Source of the DNA: Candidatus Blochmanniella camponoti
GTDB lineage: Bacteria; Pseudomonadota; Gammaproteobacteria; Enterobacterales; Enterobacteriaceae
Assembly: GCF_023585825.1 (NCBI RefSeq)
Contig: NZ_CP097751.1
Coordinates: 62,001 to 126,000 of the forward strand
Reading direction: 5' to 3'
Length of the DNA stretch: 64,000 bases
Shown here one piece after another: positions 10,441 through 20,301 of the stretch. The first letter of the stretch is position 1; every line of letters starts with the position of its first letter. Made by a program: the position numbers and the translations under genes. The notes beneath the pieces were generated by a model. That model was not told the origin of the DNA and did no database searches. It saw only the letters and a list, made by a program, of their open reading frames with translations.

Positions 10441-11142
10441 TTACCTAAACAAATCATTCTGCCTCAGTTTTATTTTACCATTAGATATCATTAATATTTT
10501 ATGGCATTGTTTAGCAAAATCTAAATCATGCGTTGCTATTAAAAAAGTTGTACCATAATATGTATTTAACTTTTTTAATAATTGAAAAATACTATCTGAA
10601 TTTTTTTGATCTAAATTACCAGTTGGTTCATCAGCTAGTATTAAAGATGGATTATTTACTATAGCCCGAGCTATGGTAACTCGTTGACTTTCTCCTCCAG
10701 ATAATTCATGCGGAAAAGAATGAATATGATTTTTTAATCCAACTGACTCTAATACACATTGCGCTCTACTTTTTGCCTGATTAAACTCAATACCTCCAAT
10801 CAACAAGGGCATTGCTACATTTTCTAAAACATCAAAATCTAACAATAAATGATGAAATTGATAAACAAACCCTAACCGTTTATTGCGTATCACAGAACGT
10901 TCATTGTCAGTTAACTTATGTAGCGCATGACCCTCAAAAAATATCTCTCCTTCAGTTGGCTTATCCAATCCTCCAAGTAAATGCAACAATGTACTTTTAC
11001 CAGATCCAGATGCGCCTACCACAGCGATCATTTCATTAGGTTGTATGCTCAGAGTAATGCAATTCAATACTCTGATTAAGAAATCAGCACGTTGATAATA
11101 TTTTGTTAACTGAATACAATTCAACAATGGAATATCAGCCAT
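10441..11142 (-). CDS. lolD: Lipoprotein-releasing system ATPase LolD
   Basis: This 233-residue ABC ATPase powers LolCDE. It contains the Walker A motif [18 protein letters not shown], the LolD-type Q-loop context [16 protein letters not shown], the ABC signature LSGGESQR, Walker [13 protein letters not shown] and the H-loop TFLIATHDL. Its start lies eight bases inside the end of lolC, so translation of the two is likely coupled. Confidence 0.97.
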   Translation of the reverse strand: MADIPLLNCIQLTKYYQRADFLIRVLNCITLSIQPNEMIAVVGASGSGKSTLLHLLGGLDKPTEGEIFFEGHALHKLTDNERSVIRNKRLGFVYQFHHLLLDFDVLENVAMPLLIGGIEFNQAKSRAQCVLESVGLKNHIHSFPHELSGGESQRVTIARAIVNNPSLILADEPTGNLDQKNSDSIFQLLKKLNTYYGTTFLIATHDLDFAKQCHKILMISNGKIKLRQNDLFR

Positions 11143-12343
11143 AACGTAAAATTTTTGCAGGATGAAAGGAAGCTGCTCGCCACGATGGGTATAACGTAGC
11201 CAATAAGATCATAATAAACGTCATAAATATGATACTTAATATTTGAGAATATTTTATTTCTATAGGTAAAGATATAGTATCTGGAAATATTTTTAAAAAT
11301 AATAATATTTTATTTAACTTATGAGATAACAGTACTCCTAATATCGTTCCCAATATAATACCAAAAAAACCATTAGTAACTCCTTGAATCATAAAAAGTA
11401 AGATAACCTGGCGGCGAGTGAAACCATATGTTTTAAGTATTGCAATTTCTATTTGTTTTTCTAGTATTAATAATACTAAAAAAGAAACAATGTTAAAACC
11501 TGCTGCTATTATAATTAAACCTAACAACAAAGACATTATATTTTTTTCTATTTTCATCGCTTGAAATAAAGACCCTTTATATTCTCTCCAATCCTTCCAA
11601 ATCCAGTCTGTATGTAATAATCGCAATTGTTGAGTATAGTTACTGAGTAAAAATGGTTCATGTAGCCATAAACGCCACCCAGTAACACATTGTAATGGAT
11701 AATGCATTAACGCAGCAGCATCTGATTGATGAACTAATACTTGATAAGAATCAACTTCACTGTTGGTAATAAAAATATCTAATACCGTAAACAATCGTTG
11801 ACTGGGGATATAGCCAATAGGAGTGATCTGCATAACAGAAGGAATAATTAAACGAATTTGATCATTTATATGTACTTCAAGTTTTTTTGCTAATGCTGAG
11901 CCAAGAATTATATAATATTTTCCTAAAACCAATTGATTTTCATGTTTATTTACCAAATAATCACATAAGGGTTCAAAACAATTTGGATTGATCCCTAACA
12001 TCACTCCAAACGACATTTTATTGGAACTTTGTAATATCACATCGGATATGACCAATGGTTCCTCGCGTGTTATATTATGTAGTTGATCTAATACTAAATT
12101 TGGTTTATCCCTAACATGTACGTATCCTTTGGGAGTAGTGAGTAACGCATGAGGTATGAAATTAAGAAGATTTTGTTTTAACTCACGCTCAAAGCCATTC
12201 ATGACTGATAACACGGTTATCATAGCCATCATACCTATCATAATAGCAAAACTAGAAAACCAATAAATACACCGACCAAATTGATCTATCGATTTTCCTG
12301 AAATATAACGTAGCGCAATAAACAATATAGTTGATCGATGCAT
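11135..12343 (-). CDS. lolC: Lipoprotein-releasing system transmembrane subunit LolC
   Basis: LolC is the partner of LolE; its periplasmic hook binds LolA. The 402 residues match E. coli LolC (399): ALRYISG at the N-terminus, [16 protein letters not shown] after the first helix, [28 protein letters not shown], and the C-terminal [20 protein letters not shown] chose the ATG at 12343; a TTG one codon upstream is equally in frame, and there is no strong ribosome site for either. It is the first gene of the lolCDE operon and overlaps lolD by eight bases. Confidence 0.95.
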   Translation of the reverse strand: MHRSTILFIALRYISGKSIDQFGRCIYWFSSFAIMIGMMAMITVLSVMNGFERELKQNLLNFIPHALLTTPKGYVHVRDKPNLVLDQLHNITREEPLVISDVILQSSNKMSFGVMLGINPNCFEPLCDYLVNKHENQLVLGKYYIILGSALAKKLEVHINDQIRLIIPSVMQITPIGYIPSQRLFTVLDIFITNSEVDSYQVLVHQSDAAALMHYPLQCVTGWRLWLHEPFLLSNYTQQLRLLHTDWIWKDWREYKGSLFQAMKIEKNIMSLLLGLIIIAAGFNIVSFLVLLILEKQIEIAILKTYGFTRRQVILLFMIQGVTNGFFGIILGTILGVLLSHKLNKILLFLKIFPDTISLPIEIKYSQILSIIFMTFIMILLATLYPSWRAASFHPAKILRYG

Positions 12344-12587
12344 CAATATTTGTTTAAGTCACCTCATAAATATAAAAAACAATACACAACCATATATTTT
12401 ATATTATATGAAATATATGATTACATGCACATATACATACGGATACAAAACTTATTGAAATAATAAATATAATTGTTTTAATTAAATTCTAATAACCGAA
12501 TTATTTTTTAGTATTATATTTCTCAGTCTCTTAAAAGAGTTTTTAAATGACCAATATCTCAATATTGTTAAGAACTGTTTATATTCT

Positions 12588-13124
12588 CTATACAGAACTA
12601 TTAACAACACGTAAAATCTCACCGGTTTTAACGGATATTAATTGCAATTCTAAATTTGGTTTTAATGCATCTCCATAAGCAATACCATACAAAATATAAT
12701 TCGCTTTTAAATAATTTGCAATTTTCATAGAAAAACTATAAGAATTTCTATTATCTTCTGGCAACATACCTAATTCCCTATACACAGAATACAGTACTTC
12801 CATATCAATAACATTATATTTTCTGGTATTCTCTACAATATAATTAATTAAAATATTCGTAATTTTGCTAGCCTGCAAAATACCATCAGTTTTATTCTTT
12901 ACCATATTTACTAATAATATGCTATCGCGTTCAATACTATCAAAAAAAAATACACTCTGAAGCATTCTTAATAAAACCGGTTGCCAATTAATTAAATTAA
13001 TTTTTTGGGGTATTAATAAAGTAGGTTCTGTCGTCAAAATAGGCACATTATTGTCAGACAAATCAATATGATCTAAAAAAATCATACTAAGAAATAGATG
13101 CACTATTTGTTTATTTACAATCAT
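12588..13124 (-). CDS. lpoB: LpoB-like PBP1B activator without a lipobox
   Basis: LpoB is an outer-membrane lipoprotein that activates the peptidoglycan synthase PBP1B. The C-terminal two thirds match it: RDSILLVNMVKNKTDGIL, MEVLYSVYRELGML, IANYLKANYILYGIAYG, LELQLISVKTGEIL. Position between hinT and lolC also matches the E. coli order hinT-ycfL-lpoB. The 178 residues are short of E. coli's 213 because the proline-rich linker is reduced. The N-terminus keeps a hydrophobic run (IVHLFLSMIFL) but no cysteine, so it cannot be lipidated in the usual way. A stop codon five codons upstream rules out a longer start. Confidence 0.8.
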   Translation of the reverse strand: MIVNKQIVHLFLSMIFLDHIDLSDNNVPILTTEPTLLIPQKINLINWQPVLLRMLQSVFFFDSIERDSILLVNMVKNKTDGILQASKITNILINYIVENTRKYNVIDMEVLYSVYRELGMLPEDNRNSYSFSMKIANYLKANYILYGIAYGDALKPNLELQLISVKTGEILRVVNSSV

Positions 13125-13316
13125 AATATATATATGCTATTATTGACAATAAAACTTAATATTACTTTTTTAAAATTTTTTATTCAATTATATGAATTTG
13201 ATACAACAAGCACCACGCTCCATTAACTATGCATGATGCATATATACAAGCACACTATCTTATTTAAATAAATACACAATTGCTTTTTTAAAAATTCATT
13301 TTTAAATCAAACTATG

Positions 13317-13667
13317 TTACTTCTGCAACAAAGGACCCAAAGGCTTTCCACCCAATAAATGCATATGAAGATGATAAATTTCTTGGCCAGAATGATCATT
13401 ACAGTTAACTATTAAACGATAACCTGAAGAATGTATATTCTTTTGTTCAGCAATTTTTGCTGCTACTATAAATAATCTACCTAATATTATTTCATCATGA
13501 GTTGTTGCATGATTAACGGTAGGAATCAAAATATTAGGAACAATTAATACATGAACAGGCGCCTTAGGATTTAAATCATAAAATGCAGTAACTAACTCAT
13601 CCTGATATAATATATCGGTTTTGACTTTTTTTTGAATAATATTCATAAAAATATTGTCTTTTTTCAT
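13317..13667 (-). CDS. hinT: HIT-family purine nucleoside phosphoramidase
   Basis: HinT hydrolyses AMP-lysine and related adenosine phosphoramidates. The 116 residues compare with 119 in E. coli. The core is seen in VTAFYDLNPKAPVHVLIVPN and the histidine-triad motif HLHMHLLGGKPLG near the C-terminus, with YRLIVNCNDHSGQEIYH before it. It lies upstream of lpoB on the same strand, as in E. coli after loss of ycfL. Confidence 0.95.
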   Translation of the reverse strand: MKKDNIFMNIIQKKVKTDILYQDELVTAFYDLNPKAPVHVLIVPNILIPTVNHATTHDEIILGRLFIVAAKIAEQKNIHSSGYRLIVNCNDHSGQEIYHLHMHLLGGKPLGPLLQK

Positions 13668-13939
13668 AACTTATTCTATTCCTAAAAACCATATGAATGC
13701 TACAATAATTTTTTTAAATGCATCAAACAACATTATACTCTGAAAATAACAAATGCGAATACTACATTATTTCAAAATACTATTCCTTATATTTTCTTCT
13801 ATATTTACTACATACATGAATCTCACATTAACTAAAGAATAATTCAATACCAGTATAATTATCATACTCTCAAAATTAACAAAAATACGAACAATAATTT
13901 ATTTATACATACAAATTAATACATAATATTATTATAATT

Positions 13940-14725
13940 TTATTTCAAATGAAACAAGGTACGAAAATTAGATGTAGTGATAACTGCTAATTCATCTATA
14001 TCTATATTTTTTATAGACGCTACGTATTTGGCAATTTCATATATGTAAGCAGGTTGATTCTCTTGTCCTCTATAAGGCACTGGAGTTAGATAAGGAGAAT
14101 CAGTTTCTAACAAAATACGGTCGGAAGGTACATATTTAATTACTTCCTGCATCATATAAGATTTGGTAAACGTTATCATTCCAGAAAAAGATATATAAAA
14201 ATTGAGATCTAACAATAATCTTGCAGTATCTGTATCTTCACTAAAACAATGCAATATACCACCGCACTCTTCTGCTTCTTCTGAACGCAAAAGAGTGACA
14301 GTATCCTTGCAAGAATCGCGACTATGTACAATAATTGGCTTTTTTGCTGCTTTAGCAACACGAATATGTTCTCTAAATGCTTTTTTTTGCTTTTTTTTAC
14401 TATCCGATTCTAATCGATGATAATAATCCAATCCAGTTTCACCTATAGCTACTACATTCCTTTTAGAAGATAAAACATACAATTTTTCGCTATCAAAATT
14501 ATTAATTTTATATATATATGTAGGATGCACTCCACAAGAAAACACAACATCACTTCTATATCCAATTAATTTTACCATATCATCATAATCCGACATAGTA
14601 AGGCTGACCGACAAGACTAATTGAACCCCCTTTTGTTTCGCTTTGTTCAACACATCTGAGACATTTTTATGAACATCTTGATAATTCAATTGATTTAAAT
14701 GACAATGAGAATCCACCAAAAACAT
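13940..14725 (-). CDS. ycfH: TatD-family metal-dependent hydrolase YcfH
   Basis: The 261-residue protein is a TatD-family metallohydrolase (TIM barrel; putative deoxyribonuclease). The ATG at 14725 gives the family N-terminus MFLVDSHCHLNQL with the HxH metal ligands. Other ligands lie in GETGLDYY, KPIIVHSRD, GGILHCFSED and LLETDSPYLTPVPYRG. It follows holB on the same strand after 16 bases, as in E. coli, and is probably cotranscribed with tmk and holB. Two eight-base T runs in the plus strand (14381-14388 and 14391-14398) are A8 runs in its message, but the frame is intact. Confidence 0.93.
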   Translation of the reverse strand: MFLVDSHCHLNQLNYQDVHKNVSDVLNKAKQKGVQLVLSVSLTMSDYDDMVKLIGYRSDVVFSCGVHPTYIYKINNFDSEKLYVLSSKRNVVAIGETGLDYYHRLESDSKKKQKKAFREHIRVAKAAKKPIIVHSRDSCKDTVTLLRSEEAEECGGILHCFSEDTDTARLLLDLNFYISFSGMITFTKSYMMQEVIKYVPSDRILLETDSPYLTPVPYRGQENQPAYIYEIAKYVASIKNIDIDELAVITTSNFRTLFHLK

Positions 14726-14741
14726 AACATTATATACTCCA

Positions 14742-15743
14742 CTAATGCAAACAAGATTCAACAATATCTTGTTGCCAATTTAATAATCGATAAGTCAATA
14801 ATAATTCACGATCAATATTAGTAAATTCTTGAAAATAACGTAACAGCACCAACCATTGTTGTAACTGACGACTTAAAGCTGCAATACCCCAATGAACGGT
14901 AATAACAGTAATCAATTCTACTTGATCTAAATTTATTAAAAATCTTTTTTTTATCCCTTGCTTCCATTTTAATGCATCTACAAGTACAGTTATAAACCAA
15001 TACAAATATACATCATTCTTACAAGCATTTAAAAATGGCACAAGTTTTAAAAAATCCCCGTTTGCAATTACATAATTTATACATTTACATAATTCTAATC
15101 GTTGTTTCCATAAACCTAATTTAAACATATCTTCAGCTTCTATAGGAGATCCATCACACAAACGTAATGCACATTGCACTGACAAAATATCATTTATCCC
15201 TTCTCTATTTTTCATTAACCACTGCAATCCGATCGATTCTTTTGGAGATATAATAGGCCATCGCATGCATCGACTCAACAACGTTAATGATATTCTCATA
15301 TAATCTCGAGTTTTAAAAAAAAAATAAGTATTTGTTGGAGGTTCATCAAGTGTTTTTAACAATGCATTAACAGCCTGATCAGTTAAACATTCCACATATT
15401 CTATGTATATAATTTTTACTTTACTTTGGCATGCATGTTTGTATAAAAAATTAATACAAGCACGCATAGTATCTACGCCTATAATTTGAGTATTATTTTC
15501 AGGACTTATTTCGTAATAATCTGGATGATGCCCTACGTTCATTAATCTACAATCATAACAAATATTGCAATATCGATTCGCGTCAGGATGAGAACAAATT
15601 AACCAACGTGCAATAGCATAAATTAAAGTATTTTCACCATTGTTTCGTTTACTATTTAAAAGTAGGGCGTGATGTCCTCTATCTTGTCGATAGGCATTTA
15701 ATATTTGATTATAAGTACTATCTAACCAAGGATACCATCTCAT
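14742..15743 (-). CDS. holB: DNA polymerase III delta-prime subunit
   Basis: HolB is a subunit of the clamp loader that puts the beta clamp on DNA. The 333 residues match E. coli (334). The N-terminus MRWYPWLDSTYNQIL, the zinc-binding cysteines (CSHPDANRYCNICYDCRLM), HHPDYYEI, and the clamp-loader segments NALLKTLDEPPTNTYFFF and LLSRCMRW are all visible. It follows tmk after 12 bases, the standard tmk-holB-ycfH order. Confidence 0.95.
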   Translation of the reverse strand: MRWYPWLDSTYNQILNAYRQDRGHHALLLNSKRNNGENTLIYAIARWLICSHPDANRYCNICYDCRLMNVGHHPDYYEISPENNTQIIGVDTMRACINFLYKHACQSKVKIIYIEYVECLTDQAVNALLKTLDEPPTNTYFFFKTRDYMRISLTLLSRCMRWPIISPKESIGLQWLMKNREGINDILSVQCALRLCDGSPIEAEDMFKLGLWKQRLELCKCINYVIANGDFLKLVPFLNACKNDVYLYWFITVLVDALKWKQGIKKRFLINLDQVELITVITVHWGIAALSRQLQQWLVLLRYFQEFTNIDRELLLTYRLLNWQQDIVESCLH

Positions 15744-15755
15744 TATAGATTATTC

Positions 15756-16388
15756 CTACGGATGCAAGAACCACCAATCTAAATGTCTATAAATAGACAC
15801 GGAAACTTCTTCTAAACTTTGAGTAGCATCAATCGTGATAATATTTTTTCTTTCAGAAGCTAATTTTTTGTAACAAGAACGTACGCGATCAAAAAAACTC
15901 AGAGGCTCCTGTTCAATACGATCTAATTTCTGTCTATGATTTATGCGAGATATGCTTAATTCTGGAGAAATATCAAGATAAAATGTCAAATCTGGAGATA
16001 AGGTATTTGTGATCTTATCTGATAAAGCATGTAACAATAATATATCAATTCCTCTTCCGCCTCCTTGATACGCCTGAGAAGACAAATCAAATCTATCCCC
16101 AATTACCCAATAACCTTTAGATAGAGCTGGTTTAATAACATTTTCTATTAATTGTAATCGCGCAGCGTATATCATTAATAATTCTGATATACTATCAATA
16201 GGTTCGTTCATAGGACCACCATATTTAATCAATATACGTAAAAAATCCGAAACTGGCGTCCCACCGGGTTCATGAGTGGTCAAAATGTTGGTTACACCAT
16301 ATTGATTTAAGTATTTACTTACTCTATGAGTAATAGTAGTTTTTCCAGCACCATCTAATCCTTCAATCGTAATAAACCTATTGTCCAT
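15756..16388 (-). CDS. tmk: Thymidylate kinase
   Basis: Tmk phosphorylates dTMP to dTDP. The 210 residues (E. coli 213) contain the P-loop GLDGAGKTT, the DR(Y/F) motif with LID region DRFDLSSQAYQGGGRG, and the N-terminal FITIEGLDG. It starts the tmk-holB-ycfH cluster. In E. coli mltG (yceG) lies between pabC and tmk; here that position is an ORF-free gap. With tdk at 56581 it would complete thymidine salvage. Confidence 0.96.
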   Translation of the reverse strand: MDNRFITIEGLDGAGKTTITHRVSKYLNQYGVTNILTTHEPGGTPVSDFLRILIKYGGPMNEPIDSISELLMIYAARLQLIENVIKPALSKGYWVIGDRFDLSSQAYQGGGRGIDILLLHALSDKITNTLSPDLTFYLDISPELSISRINHRQKLDRIEQEPLSFFDRVRSCYKKLASERKNIITIDATQSLEEVSVSIYRHLDWWFLHP

Positions 16389-16758
16389 AGCATCCTGATG
16401 TAAAGTTGTGTAATCGTTTTATTTAATTATTTATTAAAGTCTATAAAATTTCACATATTTATGAAAATAAACAATAATTAAAATATATAATCTTACATAT
16501 GCCCTAATCGTATCTTTTCAAATATATAACCATAAAACCCAGAATAATAAAACCTAATCAATCCTACAAGGATTGCCAATCATGATTTATATCGTACGGA
16601 TGCAAATATCATTTTCTACGCCACACAGTAATATCTTGAAGAACAATTATTATTGAAATCATTAGTTACTTTTAAATAAATTGATACGACATATAATTAT
16701 AACTAACAGAGAGCATAAATATTTCATTTATATTATTTTCAACAACATTGTAAATATT
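16389..16758. other. Gap tmk-pabC, former mltG position
   Basis: These 370 bases occupy the place of mltG (yceG) in E. coli. No ORF or recognisable fragment of MltG remains. The stretch 16550-16640 is slightly richer in GC but reads into stops in every frame that I checked. Confidence 0.45.
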
Positions 16759-17583
16759 TTAAATTTTATTATGTATAATATGAAAACGTAGCAAATGAAA
16801 TAATGTTCTATCCGAATACACACAATCATCAATTGAGTTAACTGGCGCTAACGGTAATAAAGCATTTGTAATAAAAACTTCATTTGCATTTTTTAAATGT
16901 TCAGGTCCAACCGTCACTTCTCGTATACAGTAGCCTAATTTTGGTAATAATTTTAGTACTAATTGACGCATAGTTCCATTAACACCGGAATAATATAAAG
17001 ATGGGGTAAATACTTGGTATTTATATCTCCAAAAAATATTGGCACTACAACATTCTACCACGTTTCCATCAGTGTCCAAAACTAGTGCTTCATCAGTTGT
17101 GTCGTTTTTGCTTACCCAAATGGCAATCATAACTTGTTCCAATCTATTAAGATGCTTTATTCCTGCCAAGCAAGAATTACGTGCTAACCGCACAGTACTC
17201 GTTCTTAAACGAATCCCAGAATGAATCCAGCGTGTGTAATATTTTGGCAATCGACTAACATGAATTATACGTAATGGTTCAATATCATTATTACATCGAT
17301 ATCCATATAGTCTGTGACTATTACTCCTACTTATTATTACTTTAATAACATTATATATATCATTATACGCAGCCGCCTGTTGCATTTCTTTATGCAGAAG
17401 ATTAAAATTAAAATTGTTAAATATTAACCTTTTTGCTGAAATAACCAATCTATCCATATGCCAATCTAAAAAATCTATTTTTCCATTTTGTACTTTAGCA
17501 GTCGTAAAAAATCCATCTCCAAAATGTAAAGCACGATTATTTAATGATATTGTTTTTTTTGAAATTCCATTCACCCAATACAT
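16759..17583 (-). CDS. pabC: 4-amino-4-deoxychorismate lyase
   Basis: PabC releases pyruvate from aminodeoxychorismate to give p-aminobenzoate for folate. It is a fold-type IV PLP enzyme. The lysine that holds PLP is in LAGIKHLNRLEQVMI, and NNRALHFGDGFFTTAKV and GVNGTMRQLVL are conserved segments. I use the ATG at 17583, which gives the family-like MYWVNG start with GAG upstream; a TTG at 17598 would add five residues. Length 274 compares with 269 in E. coli. It lies downstream of acpP, from which fabF has been lost. Confidence 0.93.
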   Translation of the reverse strand: MYWVNGISKKTISLNNRALHFGDGFFTTAKVQNGKIDFLDWHMDRLVISAKRLIFNNFNFNLLHKEMQQAAAYNDIYNVIKVIISRSNSHRLYGYRCNNDIEPLRIIHVSRLPKYYTRWIHSGIRLRTSTVRLARNSCLAGIKHLNRLEQVMIAIWVSKNDTTDEALVLDTDGNVVECCSANIFWRYKYQVFTPSLYYSGVNGTMRQLVLKLLPKLGYCIREVTVGPEHLKNANEVFITNALLPLAPVNSIDDCVYSDRTLFHLLRFHIIHNKI

Positions 17584-18191
17584 TTTAATCTCAATCAATC
17601 AGTGTTTAATAATGTTAATAATTATTTATATAATTAATACTAAAATAATTATTAATGATCATACATAACAAAAAGATAAACATTATTTTTTATTTATATG
17701 CGCTGTGTGTTACTCACATTAAAATAAACATAATCACACATTAACGCGTACAATATCAGCACGCATGCAATTAATATCTATCTTACCCTATATCTTTATG
17801 TAGACAAATGTTTAATCTAACCTGATTATCATGTAGATCTTGTGATATCTTCAATTTTATAATAAAACAAAACGATTTATATTAATATTCATAATGTTCT
17901 CTATAGAGATAAATTTTTTGAAACTACTATCTTTTAATGTTCATACACTATTTATTACTATTTTTCATACTATAATTCGATTTTTTAATAAAAAAATAAT
18001 TCGTGAATTTATTAATCAGTGTATTAAATTATTAAACTAGATAAAGATAACACTCACACATTTAACCAAATGCATACATAACAAGAACTATCTCCGATAG
18101 AATTTAATTCATATTATGATTATGAATATAATTTGCTAAAAATCATTCATATATTATTTAATTACAACAAAATAAAGATATCAGTTTATAA
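17584..18191. other. Gap pabC-acpP, former fabF position
   Basis: About 600 bases lie where E. coli has fabF. The sequence is very AT-rich. No frame longer than a few tens of codons resembles a ketoacyl synthase, and no clear terminator was seen. Confidence 0.5.
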
Positions 18192-18443
18192 TTAATTACT
18201 CTTATTTTGCTGATGACTATTACTAATAAAATCTATTGCCGCCTGAACAGTTGTGATTTTTTCAGCTTCTTCATCTGGAATTTCAGTATCGAACTCTTCC
18301 TCTAACGCCATAACCAACTCAACAGTATCAAGAGAATCAGCTCCAAGATCATCAACAAATGAAGCATGATTTACTACTTCCTCTTGTTTAACCCCTAATT
18401 GTTCAGAAATAATTGTTTTTACTTTTTCTTCTATAGTACTCAT
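18192..18443 (-). CDS. acpP: Acyl carrier protein
   Basis: The 83-residue acidic protein is ACP, which carries growing acyl chains on a phosphopantetheine arm. The attachment serine is S37 in [11 protein letters not shown], and [19 protein letters not shown] follows as in E. coli. The C-terminal tail is a few residues longer than the 78-residue E. coli protein. A ribosome site (AGGA) precedes the ATG. It follows fabG in the same operon. Confidence 0.98.
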   Translation of the reverse strand: MSTIEEKVKTIISEQLGVKQEEVVNHASFVDDLGADSLDTVELVMALEEEFDTEIPDEEAEKITTVQAAIDFISNSHQQNKSN

Positions 18444-18575
18444 ATTTTTATTTTCCTATCAACATACACTTATATATAGTATCCAAAAATATAAACCACA
18501 CGACACTGCAAACGATGAATAAAATACATTTGTATTTTCTTATATTTTTATTTAAAATAAATCACATAGAATAAA

Positions 18576-19310
18576 TTAACCCATATACATTCCTCCATTA
18601 ATATGCATCGTTTGCCCAGTAATATAGTTTGAATGATCAGAAGCAAAAAATATTACCGCATAAGCCACATCTTTGGGATCTCCAAAACGATTAACTGGTA
18701 TTTGTAATAAAATATCATTTTTTTGTTTATCAGTTAATTTTTTAACCATATCTGTACAAATAAATCCTGGTGTTACCAGATTAACCGTAATGCCTCTCGA
18801 AGCAACTTCACGAGCTAAAGACTTTGTGAACCCAATCAATCCTGATTTAGCAGCCGAATAATTTGTTTGCCCAGCATTGCCCATAACACCAACTACAGAA
18901 CCAATATTAATAATTCTACCATAATGTTTTTTTATCATCGATTTTATTACCGCTTTAGACATACGGTATACAGCGGTTAAATTTACGTCAATAACAGATT
19001 GCCATGTATCATCTTTCATATATAACAAAATATTATCTTGAACGATACCAGCATTATTCACTAATATATCAACACTATCAAATTCTTGGCGCATTTTTTC
19101 AAAAAAAAGATCGATAGAACATTTATCTGTAACATTTAATTGCATCCCTTTTCCTTGATTTCTTAAATACCTATTAATGTCTCTGACACCTAATTCACTA
19201 GTTGCAGTTCCTATTACAGTAGCTCCGTACATTGTAAACATTTCGAGAATAGCACGACCAATACCGCGACGAGCACCAGTTACTAAGACAATTTTTCCAT
19301 TAAAATTCAT
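18576..19310 (-). CDS. fabG: 3-oxoacyl-ACP reductase
   Basis: FabG reduces 3-oxoacyl-ACP with NADPH in each elongation cycle. It is a short-chain dehydrogenase with the nucleotide motif GARRGIGR, LVNNAGI, the catalytic serine in NIGSVVG, and YSAAK. The ATG at 19310 gives exactly 244 residues, as in E. coli, and the start MNFNGKIVLVTG matches; longer in-frame starts upstream are less likely. It lies between fabD and acpP. Confidence 0.97.
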   Translation of the reverse strand: MNFNGKIVLVTGARRGIGRAILEMFTMYGATVIGTATSELGVRDINRYLRNQGKGMQLNVTDKCSIDLFFEKMRQEFDSVDILVNNAGIVQDNILLYMKDDTWQSVIDVNLTAVYRMSKAVIKSMIKKHYGRIINIGSVVGVMGNAGQTNYSAAKSGLIGFTKSLAREVASRGITVNLVTPGFICTDMVKKLTDKQKNDILLQIPVNRFGDPKDVAYAVIFFASDHSNYITGQTMHINGGMYMG

Positions 19311-19339
19311 CCTACATGTACTCCTCTTATACAAATATA

Positions 19340-20278
19340 TCAATTTTTATTAATTTTAATTGCTTCTGACAAAGAAATAGGATCATTTACTGACAAACTA
19401 AACACATCACTAACAGTACTACGTATCAATCCGGTTAATATTTTTCCAGGTCCCATTTCTAAAAATCTTTTAATTTTTTGATGAATGCAATATTGCACGA
19501 TTTCATGCCAACGCACCGGAGTATATAATTGCCGTATTAATGCATTACGAATATCTTTAGGTTCCCACTCAACACATGCATCAACATTATTTACTACTGG
19601 TATTCTAGGAGTAGTAATGACGATTTTTTCTAATTCTTTTCTGAATTTTACAACCACTGGTTTCATTAATGAGCAATGCGATGGAACACTAATCGGCAGC
19701 ATAAGTATATGTTTAGCACCTGCATTTTTACAACACAAATTGACACGATTTACTGCTTCTTTATGTCCGGCAATAACCACATGTCCAGGCCCATTAAAAC
19801 TAGCAGGAGAAACAATTTGATCTTGTTGTGCTGCTTTGCATAATTCAAAAACAACATCATCACTTAGCCCGATAATTACAGACATAGCTCCACGTCCATA
19901 CGGTACTGCTTCTTGCATTAACATACCACGTATCATTACTAATTTAACTGCAGAATACAAATCCATACCTTCCGCGCATACTAAAGCAGAATATTCTCCT
20001 AAACTATGACCAGCCATTATCTTTGGTGTACAACCTCCCTGCTGTTTCCATATTCTCCAAACAGCTACTGAAGCTGTTAAAATAGCTGGCTGTGCTCGAT
20101 AAGTTTTATTTAATTCTGTAGCAGGCCCACATTGTACCAATTTCCATATATCATAACCTAGGATCTCCGATACTTCAGAAAAAGTCTCTTTTACTAACGG
20201 ATAATGTTCCGAAAGAGTTCTTAGCATCCCTACTTGTTGAGCTGCCTGTCCTGGAAATACCACAGCTAATGTATTCAT
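19340..20278 (-). CDS. fabD: Malonyl-CoA:ACP transacylase
   Basis: FabD moves malonyl groups from CoA to ACP. The nucleophile is in GHSLGEYSAL, the catalytic histidine in VPSHCSLM, and the N-terminus reads LAVVFPGQAAQ. I prefer the ATG at 20278, which aligns with the family start; an ATG at 20299 would add seven residues and contains the AGAGGA that more likely serves as the ribosome site. Length is 312 residues (E. coli 309). The operon order fabH-fabD-fabG-acpP is conserved. Confidence 0.96.
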   Translation of the reverse strand: MNTLAVVFPGQAAQQVGMLRTLSEHYPLVKETFSEVSEILGYDIWKLVQCGPATELNKTYRAQPAILTASVAVWRIWKQQGGCTPKIMAGHSLGEYSALVCAEGMDLYSAVKLVMIRGMLMQEAVPYGRGAMSVIIGLSDDVVFELCKAAQQDQIVSPASFNGPGHVVIAGHKEAVNRVNLCCKNAGAKHILMLPISVPSHCSLMKPVVVKFRKELEKIVITTPRIPVVNNVDACVEWEPKDIRNALIRQLYTPVRWHEIVQYCIHQKIKRFLEMGPGKILTGLIRSTVSDVFSLSVNDPISLSEAIKINKN

Positions 20279-20301
20279 AATAATTAATATTCCTCTCATA
20301 A

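Noticed and set aside
16620-16700. Short minus-strand frame (ATG, about 17 codons) in the tmk-pabC gap
   Set aside because: Too short, no ribosome site, and no resemblance to MltG, the gene expected at this place.
19485-19820. 111-codon antisense frame inside fabD
   Set aside because: Complement of conserved fabD codons; no independent evidence of a gene.
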